From contig NZ_CP013747.1 in assembly GCF_001484605.1 (NCBI RefSeq), forward strand, positions 868,001 to 932,000: 64,000 bases of DNA, read 5' to 3'. Position numbers and translations under genes: made by a program. The DNA comes from Pseudarthrobacter sulfonivorans (lineage in GTDB: Bacteria; Actinomycetota; Actinomycetes; Actinomycetales; Micrococcaceae). A model generated the notes under the pieces. The model was not told where the DNA came from. It searched no databases and saw nothing but the letters and a program-made list of their open reading frames with translations. Below, one piece after another: positions 17,341 through 25,353 of the stretch; positions within the stretch are counted from its first letter, which is position 1; each line of letters opens with the position of its first letter.

Positions 17341-18899
17341 GTGAGCAGATTGTCATTGTTGGTTTCGGCCCGGTGGCTGCCCGCCTGATCGATGAACTGC
17401 TGCCCGCGGTCCGCGACGGGCACGTCAGCCTGACAGTGGTGGGCGAGGAAACCGAGGCCGCGTACAACCGGGTGCTGGTGGCTGATTTGGGCGTTGGACG
17501 CACCACGGCCGACGCCCTGGCGCTCTCCGACGCCGCAGCCCTGGTGGCAGACGGCGTGGACGTCCGGCTCGGCGTACGAGTCCGCCGCGTGGACCGCGCC
17601 CGCCAGCAGGTACTCCTCACCGACGGCACCTCCGCCCACTACGAGCGGCTGGTCTTCGCCACCGGTTCCCGGCCCGTCATCCCCAACCTGACCGGCATCA
17701 ACCCGGACCCCGCCTCCCCCGTCCTCCCGGCCGGTGTGACGGCGCTCCGGGACCTCCGCGACGCTTCGGTTCTGCGCGCAGCGGTCGACGGCGGCAAGCG
17801 TGTTGTGGTGCTGGGCGGCGGCGTCCTGGGCCTCGAGACAGCCCTCGCGGCTGCCGAGGAAGGCGCCACCGTCACGGTGGTGCACAACGGGCCGCACCCG
17901 CTGGGACGCAACATCGACCGCGGCGGCGGCGCTGTCCTCGCGGCCAGCCTGCGCCGGTGCGGCGTGCGGATGGCCGGCAACGCCCGGTCCACCGGGGTGG
18001 AGCACAATGCGCCCGACGGCGGATTCTCGGCACTGCTGCTCAATGACGGTTCGGCGATCGACGGCGACCTCCTGGTCATCTCGTGCGGTGTCCGTCCCCG
18101 GACCGAGCTCGCCGAGGGCTGCGGGCTGTCCACGGGCACCGGCATCCTGGTGGACCACCGGCTTCGTGCCCACCACGAACCGCACATCTTCGCAATCGGC
18201 GACTGCGCCGAGGTCCGCTGCCCGGACCCTGCCTGCGGCGAATGCCGCACGGCGAAGGGCCCGTCCGGCCTGGTGGGACCCGGGTGGCGGCAGGCCGAAT
18301 GGCTGGCCGAATACCTGACGCTGCTGGCTACCGGCACGCAGGAAGAGGCCGACGCGCTGGAGGAGCTACCCCAGGAACAGGCCGGCGTGATTGTGCTGAA
18401 GGCCCGTGGCATGAACATGGCTGTGGCCGGAGACAACGGTGCCGAGCCGTGGGACGAAGACGTGCTCACCGCCGGCGCCGTGAACGGCCGGCCGCGCCTG
18501 CAGATCGCCCAGTGGGCCGATCCGGAGCATGGCCGCTACGTGAAGATGACCACCCGCGGCGGCGTGCTGGAAGGCCTGGTGGCCGTGGGTATGCCACGGA
18601 CCGCCGCCGAGCTCGTGGGACTGTTCGAACGCGGCGCGGAACTGCCGGCCGACAGGTCCCTGCTGCTGCGGCTCGATGGCCCGGACCAGCTGGCCGCGTC
18701 CGGTCCCGCTGATCCGGCCGGCACCGTATGCCGCTGCGCCGGGGTCAGCGGCGCCAAGATCCAGGGTGCCGTGGCGGAAGGCTGCTCCACGGTGGCCGAG
18801 GTGTCCAAGGCAACCCGCGCCGGTACCGGCTGCGGCGGCTGCCACGAGGACATCAAGGGGCTCATCGAAAAACACTTCCAGGCGGCTCCCGCCGCCTGA
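17337..18899 (+). CDS. FAD-dependent reductase with C-terminal BFD [2Fe-2S] domain, nitrate-reductase electron partner
   Basis: A 520-residue protein. The N-terminus has an FAD-binding Rossmann motif (IVIVGFGPVAARLIDELL) and a second NAD-binding glycine motif (VVVLGGGVLGLETALAA); an FAD-type GDCAEV lies near residue 290, followed by an unusual Cys cluster (CPDPACGECRTAKG). The C-terminal 60 residues are a bacterioferritin-associated-ferredoxin-like [2Fe-2S] domain with VCRCAG and GTGCGGCHE. This matches NasC/NasB-type subunits that pass NAD(P)H electrons to NasA. Its ATG overlaps the nasA stop (ATGA), so the subunits are translationally coupled. Confidence 0.88.
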   Translation: MSEQIVIVGFGPVAARLIDELLPAVRDGHVSLTVVGEETEAAYNRVLVADLGVGRTTADALALSDAAALVADGVDVRLGVRVRRVDRARQQVLLTDGTSAHYERLVFATGSRPVIPNLTGINPDPASPVLPAGVTALRDLRDASVLRAAVDGGKRVVVLGGGVLGLETALAAAEEGATVTVVHNGPHPLGRNIDRGGGAVLAASLRRCGVRMAGNARSTGVEHNAPDGGFSALLLNDGSAIDGDLLVISCGVRPRTELAEGCGLSTGTGILVDHRLRAHHEPHIFAIGDCAEVRCPDPACGECRTAKGPSGLVGPGWRQAEWLAEYLTLLATGTQEEADALEELPQEQAGVIVLKARGMNMAVAGDNGAEPWDEDVLTAGAVNGRPRLQIAQWADPEHGRYVKMTTRGGVLEGLVAVGMPRTAAELVGLFERGAELPADRSLLLRLDGPDQLAASGPADPAGTVCRCAGVSGAKIQGAVAEGCSTVAEVSKATRAGTGCGGCHEDIKGLIEKHFQAAPAA

Positions 18900-18966
18900 T
18901 GTGAACTGAAGCCGGCGAGCCCGGACATGTGCGCGTCACGGAATCGGACCCGGAACGGATGGCAGG

Positions 18967-18972
18967 TAGCAT
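18967..18972 (+). promoter_or_regulatory. Putative -10 (TAGCAT) for leaderless gene at 18980
   Basis: TAGCAT lies 7 nt before the ATG at 18980. This favours that ATG over the upstream in-frame candidates at 18929 and 18959. Confidence 0.45.
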
Positions 18973-18979
18973 CGGGGCC

Positions 18980-19675
18980 ATGAATGCCGACGAAGAAGAC
19001 GACATCACAGAAGAACTGCTGGCCGACGCCGGAATGTTGACCGGACTGAGCCTGGAACTTTTGGGCCTTGATCCGCACCCGGATGACATGACGCCGGAAC
19101 AGCGGCTGCAGTTCGACCCGGAAGACCTGGACGAAATGGCGGCCGTCTCGCCGCAAGACCGGAAAACAGCTGTGAGCCAGACGCTCCTGCTGGCAGGCCT
19201 CCTGTGGAACTCGTCGGGCATTCTCGTTGACCAGCTCTTCCGCGATCTGGGGACCCTGACAGCCCTGGATGCGGTCACGCCGTCTGACGTCGCCGGTTCC
19301 GCTGTGCTGTCCTCGCTGCCGCCTCAGTTCGCCGCCAGCTACGACGCGACGTTTACCCGGAAGTTCATCGTCGTCGCTTCCGATGTGACGGCATCTCTGG
19401 TCCGCGGCTGGACCGCCCCCGGATGCCTCGCTGCCGAACTCGCCGTCCGTTGCCTGCTCGATCAGGCGGAAATCACCGAGGACATCTACGAACTCGACCT
19501 CCCGGAAGACTGGCGGGCACAGGTTGAGGAAGTCCTGTTGGAGGAGGCGGATAGTCCAGCTCTCTACTCGGACAGCCCCGGCATTCCGGAAATCGACGCC
19601 GGGAACCTGAGTATCGAGGGCTGGTTCACCCCGTTTGCAGCCGGGAGCACGGTGCCGCCCTACGCCCTGGCTTAG
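18980..19675 (+). CDS. Conserved-looking hypothetical acidic protein
   Basis: A 231-residue, strongly acidic protein that I do not recognise. The first 60 residues are rich in Asp/Glu and Leu (NADEEDDITEELLADAG), followed by a more ordered helical region (TLLLAGLLWNSSGILVDQLF, then TASLVRGWTAPGCLAAELAVRCLL) and an acidic C-terminal third. There is no signal peptide and no clear transmembrane helix. It lies 80 bp after the nitrate-reductase FAD subunit but appears to have its own leaderless promoter, so a role in nitrate assimilation is not implied. Start choice is uncertain by up to 17 codons. Confidence 0.72.
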   Translation: MNADEEDDITEELLADAGMLTGLSLELLGLDPHPDDMTPEQRLQFDPEDLDEMAAVSPQDRKTAVSQTLLLAGLLWNSSGILVDQLFRDLGTLTALDAVTPSDVAGSAVLSSLPPQFAASYDATFTRKFIVVASDVTASLVRGWTAPGCLAAELAVRCLLDQAEITEDIYELDLPEDWRAQVEEVLLEEADSPALYSDSPGIPEIDAGNLSIEGWFTPFAAGSTVPPYALA

Positions 19676-19703
19676 GCTCCGAGGCCGGGAATCCGGGCGG
19701 TCT

Positions 19704-19889
19704 TTAGGCCGGGGCCTTGGGGATCATGATCCACAGGGCGATGTAGACCAGCTCGCCGATCCCCACCAGGCCGAAGATAACAAAGCCGAGCCTGACCAGG
19801 AACTTCGGGATCCCGAACCGGGCTGACAGGGCGGCACAAACGCCACCGATGATTTTTCCGCGGCGTGGCCGCTCAAGTGCTGTAGTCAT
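19704..19889 (-). CDS. PspC domain membrane protein
   Basis: A 61-residue protein consisting almost wholly of a PspC (phage-shock-protein C) domain: GKIIGGVCAALSARFGIPKF, followed by one membrane helix (about residues 30-55, LVRLGFVIFGLVGIGELVYI) and a short ending WIMIPKAPA. Small PspC proteins sit in the cytoplasmic membrane and take part in envelope stress signalling. It is convergent with the preceding hypothetical gene. No Shine-Dalgarno sequence is visible; TAGCGT 6 nt before the ATG suggests a leaderless message. Confidence 0.9.
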   Translation of the reverse strand: MTTALERPRRGKIIGGVCAALSARFGIPKFLVRLGFVIFGLVGIGELVYIALWIMIPKAPA

Positions 19890-19895
19890 GCGGCC

Positions 19896-19901
19896 ACGCT
19901 A
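19896..19901 (-). promoter_or_regulatory. Putative -10 (TAGCGT) for leaderless pspC-domain gene
   Basis: On the minus strand TAGCGT is separated by 6 nt from the ATG at 19889. Confidence 0.5.
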
Positions 19902-19912
19902 CCGCAAGTCAA

Positions 19913-21328
19913 TTACATGTGGACGTGCAGGCGGCGCGCCGCCTCCGAGATGGACCCGCTCAGTGACGGGTACACAGTGAAAGTGTTGGCTACGTCGTCG
20001 ACGTGGAGCTTCTGGGTGACCGCAAGGGAGATGGCGAAGATCAGCTCGGAAGCGTTCGGCCCCACCACAACACCGCCAATCACGGTGCCAGAGCCCTTAC
20101 GCGCGAAGATCTTGACGAAGCCGTCCTTGTGATTGCGCATTTTGGCGCGGGCATTGCTCTTGAGTGAGAGCTTGACGATGTCGCCCTGGTATTTGCCGGA
20201 CTGGATCTCGACCTCGGAGACGCCCACGTTCGCGATCTCGGGTGAGGTGAAGATGTTGGACGCCACCTGGTGCAGCTTGAGCGGCATAACGCTGTCGCCC
20301 AGGAAGTGCGCGATCGCGATCCGGCCCTGCATGGCGGCCACCGAGGCCAGAGCCAGCACGCCGGTGCAGTCGCCGGCGGCGTAGATGTTCGGCGCCGTGG
20401 TGCGGGAGACGCCGTCGACCTTTATATGGCCGCTCTCGGTGAGGGCCACGCCGGCCTCTTCAAGGCCGATGCCCGCGGTGTTCGGGATGGAGCCCACGCA
20501 GACCAGGCAGTGGCTGCCGGTGACTTTCGATCCGTCACCCAGGGTGACCACCACGCCGTCGTCGGTCCGCTCCACGGTCTCAGCTCGGGCGCGGGACAGG
20601 ACGCGGACGCCGCGGCGCTCGAAGACTTCCTCCAGCACCTCCGCCGCGTCGGTGTCCGAGCCGGGCAGCACGCGGTCACGGCTGGAGATCAGGGTGACTT
20701 TGGAGCCCAGGCCGTTGTAGGCGGAGGCGAATTCGGCACCGGTCACGCCGGACCCCACCACAATGAGTTCCTCGGGAAGCTCGTCGAGGTTGTAGATCTG
20801 CGCCCAGTTCAGGATGCGTTCGCCGTCCGGCCGCGCGGTGGGCAACTCACGGGGGTGTGCGCCGACGGCCAGCAGGATGGTGTCCGCTTCCACGATTTCG
20901 GTGCCGTCAGCGGTCACGACTTCGATGGTGTGGCTGTCCAGGAGCTTGCCCGAACCCAGCAGGATGCGGACGTTCTGGTGTTCCAGACCGGTAGTGATGT
21001 CTCGGGACTGCTGGCGGGCAAGGCCCAGGAGACGGTCGTTGATGTGCTTGAGATCTGCCCGCATCACAGGCACAAAGTCGCCGCCGTCGACGTCGAACTT
21101 CACTCCCAGCTCCCCGGCCTCACCGACGCGGGTCATCAGGTCCGCGGTGGCGATCAGGGTCTTGGAAGGCACGACGTCGGTCAGCACCGCCGAGCCGCCC
21201 ATGCCCGCGCGTTCGATGATGGTGACCTGCGCCCCCAGCGAGGCAGCGACCATAGCGGCTTCGTATCCGCCGGGGCCACCTCCGAGGATTGCGATCCGGG
21301 GGGAGCTGAAATCAGGGTGCGTAGTCAC
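19913..21328 (-). CDS. lpdA: NAD(P)H-quinone dehydrogenase of the LpdA flavoprotein family
   Basis: A 471-residue flavoprotein shaped like dihydrolipoamide dehydrogenase: FAD motif IAILGGGPGGYEAAMVAA, NAD motif VVGSGVTGAEFASAYN, FAD motif IYAAGDCTGVLALASVAAMQG and a C-terminal dimerisation domain. The redox-active Cys pair expected after GGSAVL is absent (GGSAVLTDVVPSKTL), as in the mycobacterial LpdA (Rv3303c) group, which reduces quinones instead of lipoamide. The start is set at the GTG 21328 because the flavoprotein begins right after it; the longer open frame upstream overlaps the opposite gene's promoter and looks non-coding. It is divergent from purine nucleoside phosphorylase. Confidence 0.88.
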   Translation of the reverse strand: MTTHPDFSSPRIAILGGGPGGYEAAMVAASLGAQVTIIERAGMGGSAVLTDVVPSKTLIATADLMTRVGEAGELGVKFDVDGGDFVPVMRADLKHINDRLLGLARQQSRDITTGLEHQNVRILLGSGKLLDSHTIEVVTADGTEIVEADTILLAVGAHPRELPTARPDGERILNWAQIYNLDELPEELIVVGSGVTGAEFASAYNGLGSKVTLISSRDRVLPGSDTDAAEVLEEVFERRGVRVLSRARAETVERTDDGVVVTLGDGSKVTGSHCLVCVGSIPNTAGIGLEEAGVALTESGHIKVDGVSRTTAPNIYAAGDCTGVLALASVAAMQGRIAIAHFLGDSVMPLKLHQVASNIFTSPEIANVGVSEVEIQSGKYQGDIVKLSLKSNARAKMRNHKDGFVKIFARKGSGTVIGGVVVGPNASELIFAISLAVTQKLHVDDVANTFTVYPSLSGSISEAARRLHVHM

Positions 21329-21443
21329 AATCAACCATTCTCGCGCATCTGCGCAGGGACCACCAATAAAGAGTGCCCCGTCACGGTGCCGTCCGCGGCC
21401 CGGCGCGACGCTGCTGCCACTGTGCACAGCGGCACCAGCACGA

Positions 21444-21449
21444 TAACTT
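21444..21449 (+). promoter_or_regulatory. Putative -10 (TAACTT) for leaderless purine nucleoside phosphorylase
   Basis: TAACTT lies 6 nt before the GTG at 21456, and no Shine-Dalgarno sequence is visible. Confidence 0.45.
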
Positions 21450-21455
21450 GTACCA

Positions 21456-22274
21456 GTGAGTAATACAGACTTCCAGAACACGGACCCTTTCGCCGCCGCG
21501 CGCTCCGCCGCTGAGTACATCGCGCAGGAGACCGGGGTGGACAATCATGACGTCGCGCTCGTCCTGGGCTCAGGCTGGGCCGAAGCCGCCGACCTCATCG
21601 GCGAGACCACCGCCACCCTGACCGCCGACGCCGTCCCGGGCTTCCACGCCCCCGCTGTCGAAGGGCATGTGGGCACCATCCGCTCGGTCCTGACCAAGGA
21701 GGGCAAACGCGCGCTGGTCCTGGGCGCACGGACGCACTACTACGAGGGCAAAGGCGTCCGCGCCGTGGTCCACGGCATCCGCACCGCTGCCGCTGCCGGC
21801 TGCAAAACCCTGGTCCTCACCAACGGATGCGGAGGGCTGAACGAAAGCTGGGCGCCGGGCACTCCGGTCCTCATCAAAGATCACATCAACCTCACCGCCA
21901 CGTCCCCGCTTGAAGGCGCAACGTTCGTTGATCTGACGGATCTGTACAGCTCGCGCATCCGTGCCCTCGCCCGTGAAGTGGACTCGTCGCTGGAGGAAGG
22001 CGTCTATGCCCAGTTCAGCGGACCGCATTACGAAACGCCGGCCGAAGTCCAGTACGCCAAGCGGATCGGCGCGGACCTGGTGGGCATGTCCACTGCATTG
22101 GAAGCGATCGCCGGCCGGCACGCAGGCATGGAAGTGTTCGGAATTTCGCTGGTCACCAACCTCGCGGCCGGCATCAGCGCCATGCCTCTCAGCCACCAGG
22201 AAGTCATCGAGTCCGGCCAGGCCGCCGGACCGCGGATTTCCAAACTGCTGGCTGGGATCATCGCCAAACTTTAG
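21456..22274 (+). CDS. Purine-nucleoside phosphorylase (trimeric type)
   Basis: A 272-residue enzyme that phosphorolyses inosine/guanosine to the base and (deoxy)ribose 1-phosphate. Family motifs are LGSGWAEAADLIGE (phosphate loop), GARTHYYEGKGVRAVVHGI, LVLTNGCGGLNESWAPG, FSGPHYETPAEV and GMSTALEAIAGRHAGMEVFGISLVTN. Length and motifs fit the homotrimeric class. The GTG start is preceded by a leaderless-type -10. The next convergent gene is beyond a long repeat-type hairpin. With the phosphosugar mutase at 22.9 kb and DeoC at 31.4 kb it could feed nucleoside sugars into central metabolism. Confidence 0.94.
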   Translation: MSNTDFQNTDPFAAARSAAEYIAQETGVDNHDVALVLGSGWAEAADLIGETTATLTADAVPGFHAPAVEGHVGTIRSVLTKEGKRALVLGARTHYYEGKGVRAVVHGIRTAAAAGCKTLVLTNGCGGLNESWAPGTPVLIKDHINLTATSPLEGATFVDLTDLYSSRIRALAREVDSSLEEGVYAQFSGPHYETPAEVQYAKRIGADLVGMSTALEAIAGRHAGMEVFGISLVTNLAAGISAMPLSHQEVIESGQAAGPRISKLLAGIIAKL

Positions 22275-22276
22275 GA

Positions 22277-22339
22277 CAACGCGGGGTCACTAAGCGCCCA
22301 ATGGAGGCATTCCCATGGGCGTGTAGTGACCCCGCGTTG
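22277..22339. terminator. Repeat-type bidirectional terminator, copy 1
   Basis: A perfect 15-bp inverted repeat (CAACGCGGGGTCACT / AGTGACCCCGCGTTG) has an inner CGCCCA / TGGGCG pair. It lies between convergent genes. The same arms occur again at 32412-32474, so this is a dispersed repeat used as a terminator. Confidence 0.8.
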
Positions 22340-22351
22340 CTGTAGGGCTGG

Positions 22352-22837
22352 TCAGGTCCGCGGACCGACGAGCTGCAGGAGGGTGGACTCCCGGGCAGCT
22401 GGAAAGCGGCGCTCGATGGACTGGGCGATCCCGGCAATGCTCTGCCGGGACAGCTCAGTCCGCCAGGTGACTTCGGCGTGGCGCATGGTCTGCGAAATAA
22501 GGCACGTGCGCGCGTAGTCGGCGTCCATGCTCCCGCCCGGGGCGTCCTTGGCGATGCCTTCGCACCGGAAGGCATGGTCATTTCCTTCGATAGCCAGGAC
22601 CACGTCAAGGACGGAAATCCGGTCCGGACGCCTGGCCAGCGAGAAGCCGCCCCGCGGGCCGGATACCGAGGTCAGGATCCCGGCCCGCACCAGGGCCTGG
22701 AGCTGCTTGTTCAGGTATGCGGCGGGGAGCTTGTAGAACTCGGCCAGCCGTGCGCTGCTGACGGCCTCCCCCGGCGCGGTCCAGGACATGTTGACGCAGC
22801 TATGCAGCCCCCACTCAACGCCCTGCCCCAATTTCAT
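22352..22837 (-). CDS. Rrf2 family transcriptional regulator
   Basis: A 161-residue Rrf2-type winged-helix regulator. The start MKLGQGVEWGLHSCVNM and the wing region LARRPDRISVLDVVLAIEG are typical; helix-turn-helix residues are about 28-52 (SSARLAEFYKLPAAYLNKQL). Fe-S sensing members carry three clustered Cys; here only Cys92 and a second Cys about 20 residues later are near the expected site, so it may not bind a classical cluster. It is divergent from the phosphosugar mutase by 111 bp. The ATG appears leaderless, with TAATGT 7 nt upstream. Its targets are unknown. Confidence 0.88.
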   Translation of the reverse strand: MKLGQGVEWGLHSCVNMSWTAPGEAVSSARLAEFYKLPAAYLNKQLQALVRAGILTSVSGPRGGFSLARRPDRISVLDVVLAIEGNDHAFRCEGIAKDAPGGSMDADYARTCLISQTMRHAEVTWRTELSRQSIAGIAQSIERRFPAARESTLLQLVGPRT

Positions 22838-22844
22838 ATTCGCG

Positions 22845-22850
22845 ACATTA
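22845..22850 (-). promoter_or_regulatory. Putative -10 (TAATGT) for leaderless Rrf2 gene
   Basis: On the minus strand TAATGT is 7 nt before the ATG at 22837. Confidence 0.45.
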
Positions 22851-22935
22851 CTTGTCCAGAAAATTTACTGCAAGGATTCGCTGCTTTCCCCTGTCACAGG
22901 CGAGTGTTCAGGCACAGTTCCTGAAGCAATGACGA

Positions 22936-22941
22936 TAGCGT
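22936..22941 (+). promoter_or_regulatory. Putative -10 (TAGCGT) for leaderless phosphosugar mutase
   Basis: TAGCGT is 7 nt before the ATG at 22949. It shares a 111-bp divergent region with the Rrf2 promoter. Confidence 0.5.
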
Positions 22942-22948
22942 TGACCGC

Positions 22949-24718
22949 ATGACGTCCTCCGATGCCGCTTCCTTGTTCAGCCACGCCCGCGAATGGGCGG
23001 CCAAAGATCCGGATCCGGCCACAGCCGCAGAGCTCACAGAGCTGCTGCAACTCGCGGAGGAGGGCTCGCCCGCAGCGTCACAGGAGCTCGCCGACAGGTT
23101 CAGCGGCACGCTGCAGTTCGGCACCGCAGGCCTCCGCGCCGCCTTGGGCGCCGGGCCGAACCGCATGAACCGCGTGGTGGTGCGCCGCGCCGCCGCCGGG
23201 CTCGCCGACTTCCTCGTTGATGCGGTGGGTAAGGCTGCCCCCGGGACCCGGCCACGCGCCGTCGTCGGCTATGACGCCCGCTATAACTCGGACATCTTCG
23301 CCGAGGAAACGGCGGCCATCTTCACGGCTGCCGGGATTGAAACCTTCCTGATGCCGTCCGCGCTGCCCACCCCGCTGCTCGCGTTCGCCGTGCGGGCCCT
23401 CGATTGCGACGGCGGTGTGATGGTGACGGCAAGCCACAATCCCCCGCAGGACAACGGTTACAAGGTGTACCTGGGCCGCCATGCTGTGGAGGACAGCGGC
23501 CGCGGAGCGCAGATCGTGGCGCCCCACGACGCCCGGATCGCCGCGCGGATCGATGCCGTGGGCGCACTGGAATCCATCACCCTTGCCGTGGACGGCTGGA
23601 CGGTCCTGGAGCCGTCGGTTGCGGCGGACTATGAACGCGCGACGGCGGCACTCGCCGATGCGGCCCGCTTCCCGACCCGCGACCTGCGGATTGTCCTGAC
23701 GCCCATGCACGGCGTCGGCGGCGAGACTGCCGTGGCGGTGCTGAATGCTGCCGGCTTTGCCGATGTCACCCTCGTGGCCGAACAGGCTGAGCCGGATCCC
23801 GACTTTCCCACGGTGAACTTTCCGAATCCGGAGGAACCCGGCGCCTTGGACCTGGCATTGCAGACTGCGGCCCGTGTGGACGCCGATATCGTCCTGGCCA
23901 ACGATCCGGATGCGGACCGCGCTGCAGTGGCGGCGAAAGATCCTGACACCGGCGCGTGGCGCGTGCTGCGCGGCGACGAGGTGGGCGCGCTGCTGGGGGC
24001 ACACATTGTGGCCCGGCTGGCGCCCGGCTCCGACGAAACCTCCGGCAGTACGGTTGAAGCAGCCAGCGGCGAAGGGGCCGGGGTCTTCGCAAATTCGATT
24101 GTGTCCTCGCGCCTGCTCTCCCGCATCGCCGCCGCGGCAGGATACGCACATGAGGAAACGCTGACCGGGTTCAAGTGGATTTCCCGGGTGCCCGGGCTGG
24201 TCTACGGCTATGAGGAAGCCCTGGGCTATTGCGTTGCACCTGAACTGGTCCGGGACAAGGACGGGATCTCCGCGGCTGTCCTCATCGCGGAACTGGCTGC
24301 CGCCGCAAAGGCAGACGGAAAAACCATCTTCGACACCCTGGACGAGCTCTACCTTCAGCACGGGCTGCACGCCAGCGACCAGCTGAGCATCCGGGTGGCG
24401 GATCTGGGCCTGCTGGACGCCATGATGAACCGGCTCCGGGTCAGCCCGCCCGATTCGTTCGGTTCGTCCGCGGTTGAAACCTTCGTGGACCTGGCCGAAG
24501 GGAGCGAGCACTTGCCGCCCACCGATGGCCTGCTGTATCTGACCCGGGACGAAACCCGGGTCATCATCCGGCCCAGCGGCACCGAGCCCAAGCTCAAGTG
24601 CTACCTGGAAGTCATCCTCCCGGTTGAGTCAGCGGCCGAACTGCCGGAAGCCCGGCAGGCAGCCCGGACCGCCCTGGACAATGTGCTCGACGATGTCCGC
24701 GAGGCCCTCGGGCTCTGA
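22949..24718 (+). CDS. Phospho-sugar mutase (PmmB/Pgm2 type)
   Basis: A 589-residue alpha-D-phosphohexomutase superfamily enzyme. It shows the phosphoserine loop MVTASHNPPQDNGYKVYLG, the metal loop ANDPDADRAAVAA, the sugar-recognition segment GFKWISRVPG...YEEALGY and the phosphate-binding loop RPSGTEPKLKCYLEV near the C-terminus. This long form includes phosphomannomutase/phosphoglucomutase-like and phosphopentomutase enzymes. Position next to purine nucleoside phosphorylase, as in the mycobacterial punA-pmmB pair, makes a ribose-1-phosphate role possible, but the sequence cannot decide. It ends 7 bp from the convergent nirD. Confidence 0.92.
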   Translation: MTSSDAASLFSHAREWAAKDPDPATAAELTELLQLAEEGSPAASQELADRFSGTLQFGTAGLRAALGAGPNRMNRVVVRRAAAGLADFLVDAVGKAAPGTRPRAVVGYDARYNSDIFAEETAAIFTAAGIETFLMPSALPTPLLAFAVRALDCDGGVMVTASHNPPQDNGYKVYLGRHAVEDSGRGAQIVAPHDARIAARIDAVGALESITLAVDGWTVLEPSVAADYERATAALADAARFPTRDLRIVLTPMHGVGGETAVAVLNAAGFADVTLVAEQAEPDPDFPTVNFPNPEEPGALDLALQTAARVDADIVLANDPDADRAAVAAKDPDTGAWRVLRGDEVGALLGAHIVARLAPGSDETSGSTVEAASGEGAGVFANSIVSSRLLSRIAAAAGYAHEETLTGFKWISRVPGLVYGYEEALGYCVAPELVRDKDGISAAVLIAELAAAAKADGKTIFDTLDELYLQHGLHASDQLSIRVADLGLLDAMMNRLRVSPPDSFGSSAVETFVDLAEGSEHLPPTDGLLYLTRDETRVIIRPSGTEPKLKCYLEVILPVESAAELPEARQAARTALDNVLDDVREALGL

Positions 24719-24725
24719 CTGGTCG

Positions 24726-25088
24726 TTAGACCGCGACTTCGATGAAACCGTCGGAAATGCGGGTGCTGAACGTTTCCAGGCGGACCGCCGCGGTTCCGAA
24801 GCATTCGCCGGTTTCCAGGTCGTAGACCTCTTTGTGCAGCGGCGAAGCGATGGTGGGGCGTGTGCCGCGTGAACCCAGAATGCCGCGGGCCATTACGTGG
24901 GCGCCGGTGGCCGGATCTTCCTGGGCCACGGCAAAAACCTCACTGGGGCCGGTCCGGAAGAGTGCCACCTGGCGGCCTTCAATGAGGGCTGCTTCGCCCC
25001 AGGCAACCTCTAGCTCCTCCACGGCGCAGACCCGGTGCCAGGTCGCGGTGTCGGCGGCGAGCGCCCCAAGTTCCAGTGTTGCCGTCAT
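24726..25088 (-). CDS. nirD: Nitrite reductase (NADH) small subunit
   Basis: A 120-residue NirD protein, the small partner of the siroheme nitrite reductase. It has a Rieske-like fold (HRVCAVEELEVAWGEAALIEG...VALFRT...FAVAQEDPATGAHVMARGI...ASPLHKEVYDLETGECFG) but lacks the CxH/CxxH cluster ligands, as expected for NirD. The ATG at 25088 is preferred because GGAGAGGAGCC lies just upstream; the longer open frame is promoter DNA. Unusually, nirD is transcribed away from nirB, with a 265-bp shared promoter region, rather than downstream of it. Confidence 0.92.
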   Translation of the reverse strand: MTATLELGALAADTATWHRVCAVEELEVAWGEAALIEGRQVALFRTGPSEVFAVAQEDPATGAHVMARGILGSRGTRPTIASPLHKEVYDLETGECFGTAAVRLETFSTRISDGFIEVAV

Positions 25089-25234
25089 GTCCGGCTCCTC
25101 TCCCCGTGCTTGATTGGCCACCTTTATGGCCGTACTAAACAACTTAGGGAACGGGTGTTTCAAAGGCGTGCAGTGAATGTGTCCGGCGCGTAAAAGAGAC
25201 CTCACCCGATCGGAAACGCGTTCGTGATGCAGAA

Positions 25235-25272
25235 GTTAAGCCTACGAAACATAAGGGAAACTGAAGCGAAAC
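25235..25272 (+). promoter_or_regulatory. GlnR-type box array upstream of nirB
   Basis: GTTAA (25235), GAAAC (25246), GAAAC (25257) and GAAAC (25268) are spaced exactly 11 bp apart. This fits the actinobacterial GlnR pattern gTnAC-n6-GaAAC repeated. It lies 10-48 bp upstream of a putative -10 (TAGTCT, 25283) and within the nirB/nirD divergent region. Confidence 0.72.
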
Positions 25273-25282
25273 TGCGGCTACC

Positions 25283-25288
25283 TAGTCT
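25283..25288 (+). promoter_or_regulatory. Putative -10 (TAGTCT) of nirB
   Basis: TAGTCT would place transcription start near 25295, giving a leader of about 58 nt before the GTG at 25354. The ATG at 25291 lies too close to it to be translated. Confidence 0.45.
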
Positions 25289-25353
25289 GGATGGACACAC
25301 CTCGTCAGAGAAAGTCGCAGAACATCGTCTGCGGCACATGCGAAAGGCCCACA

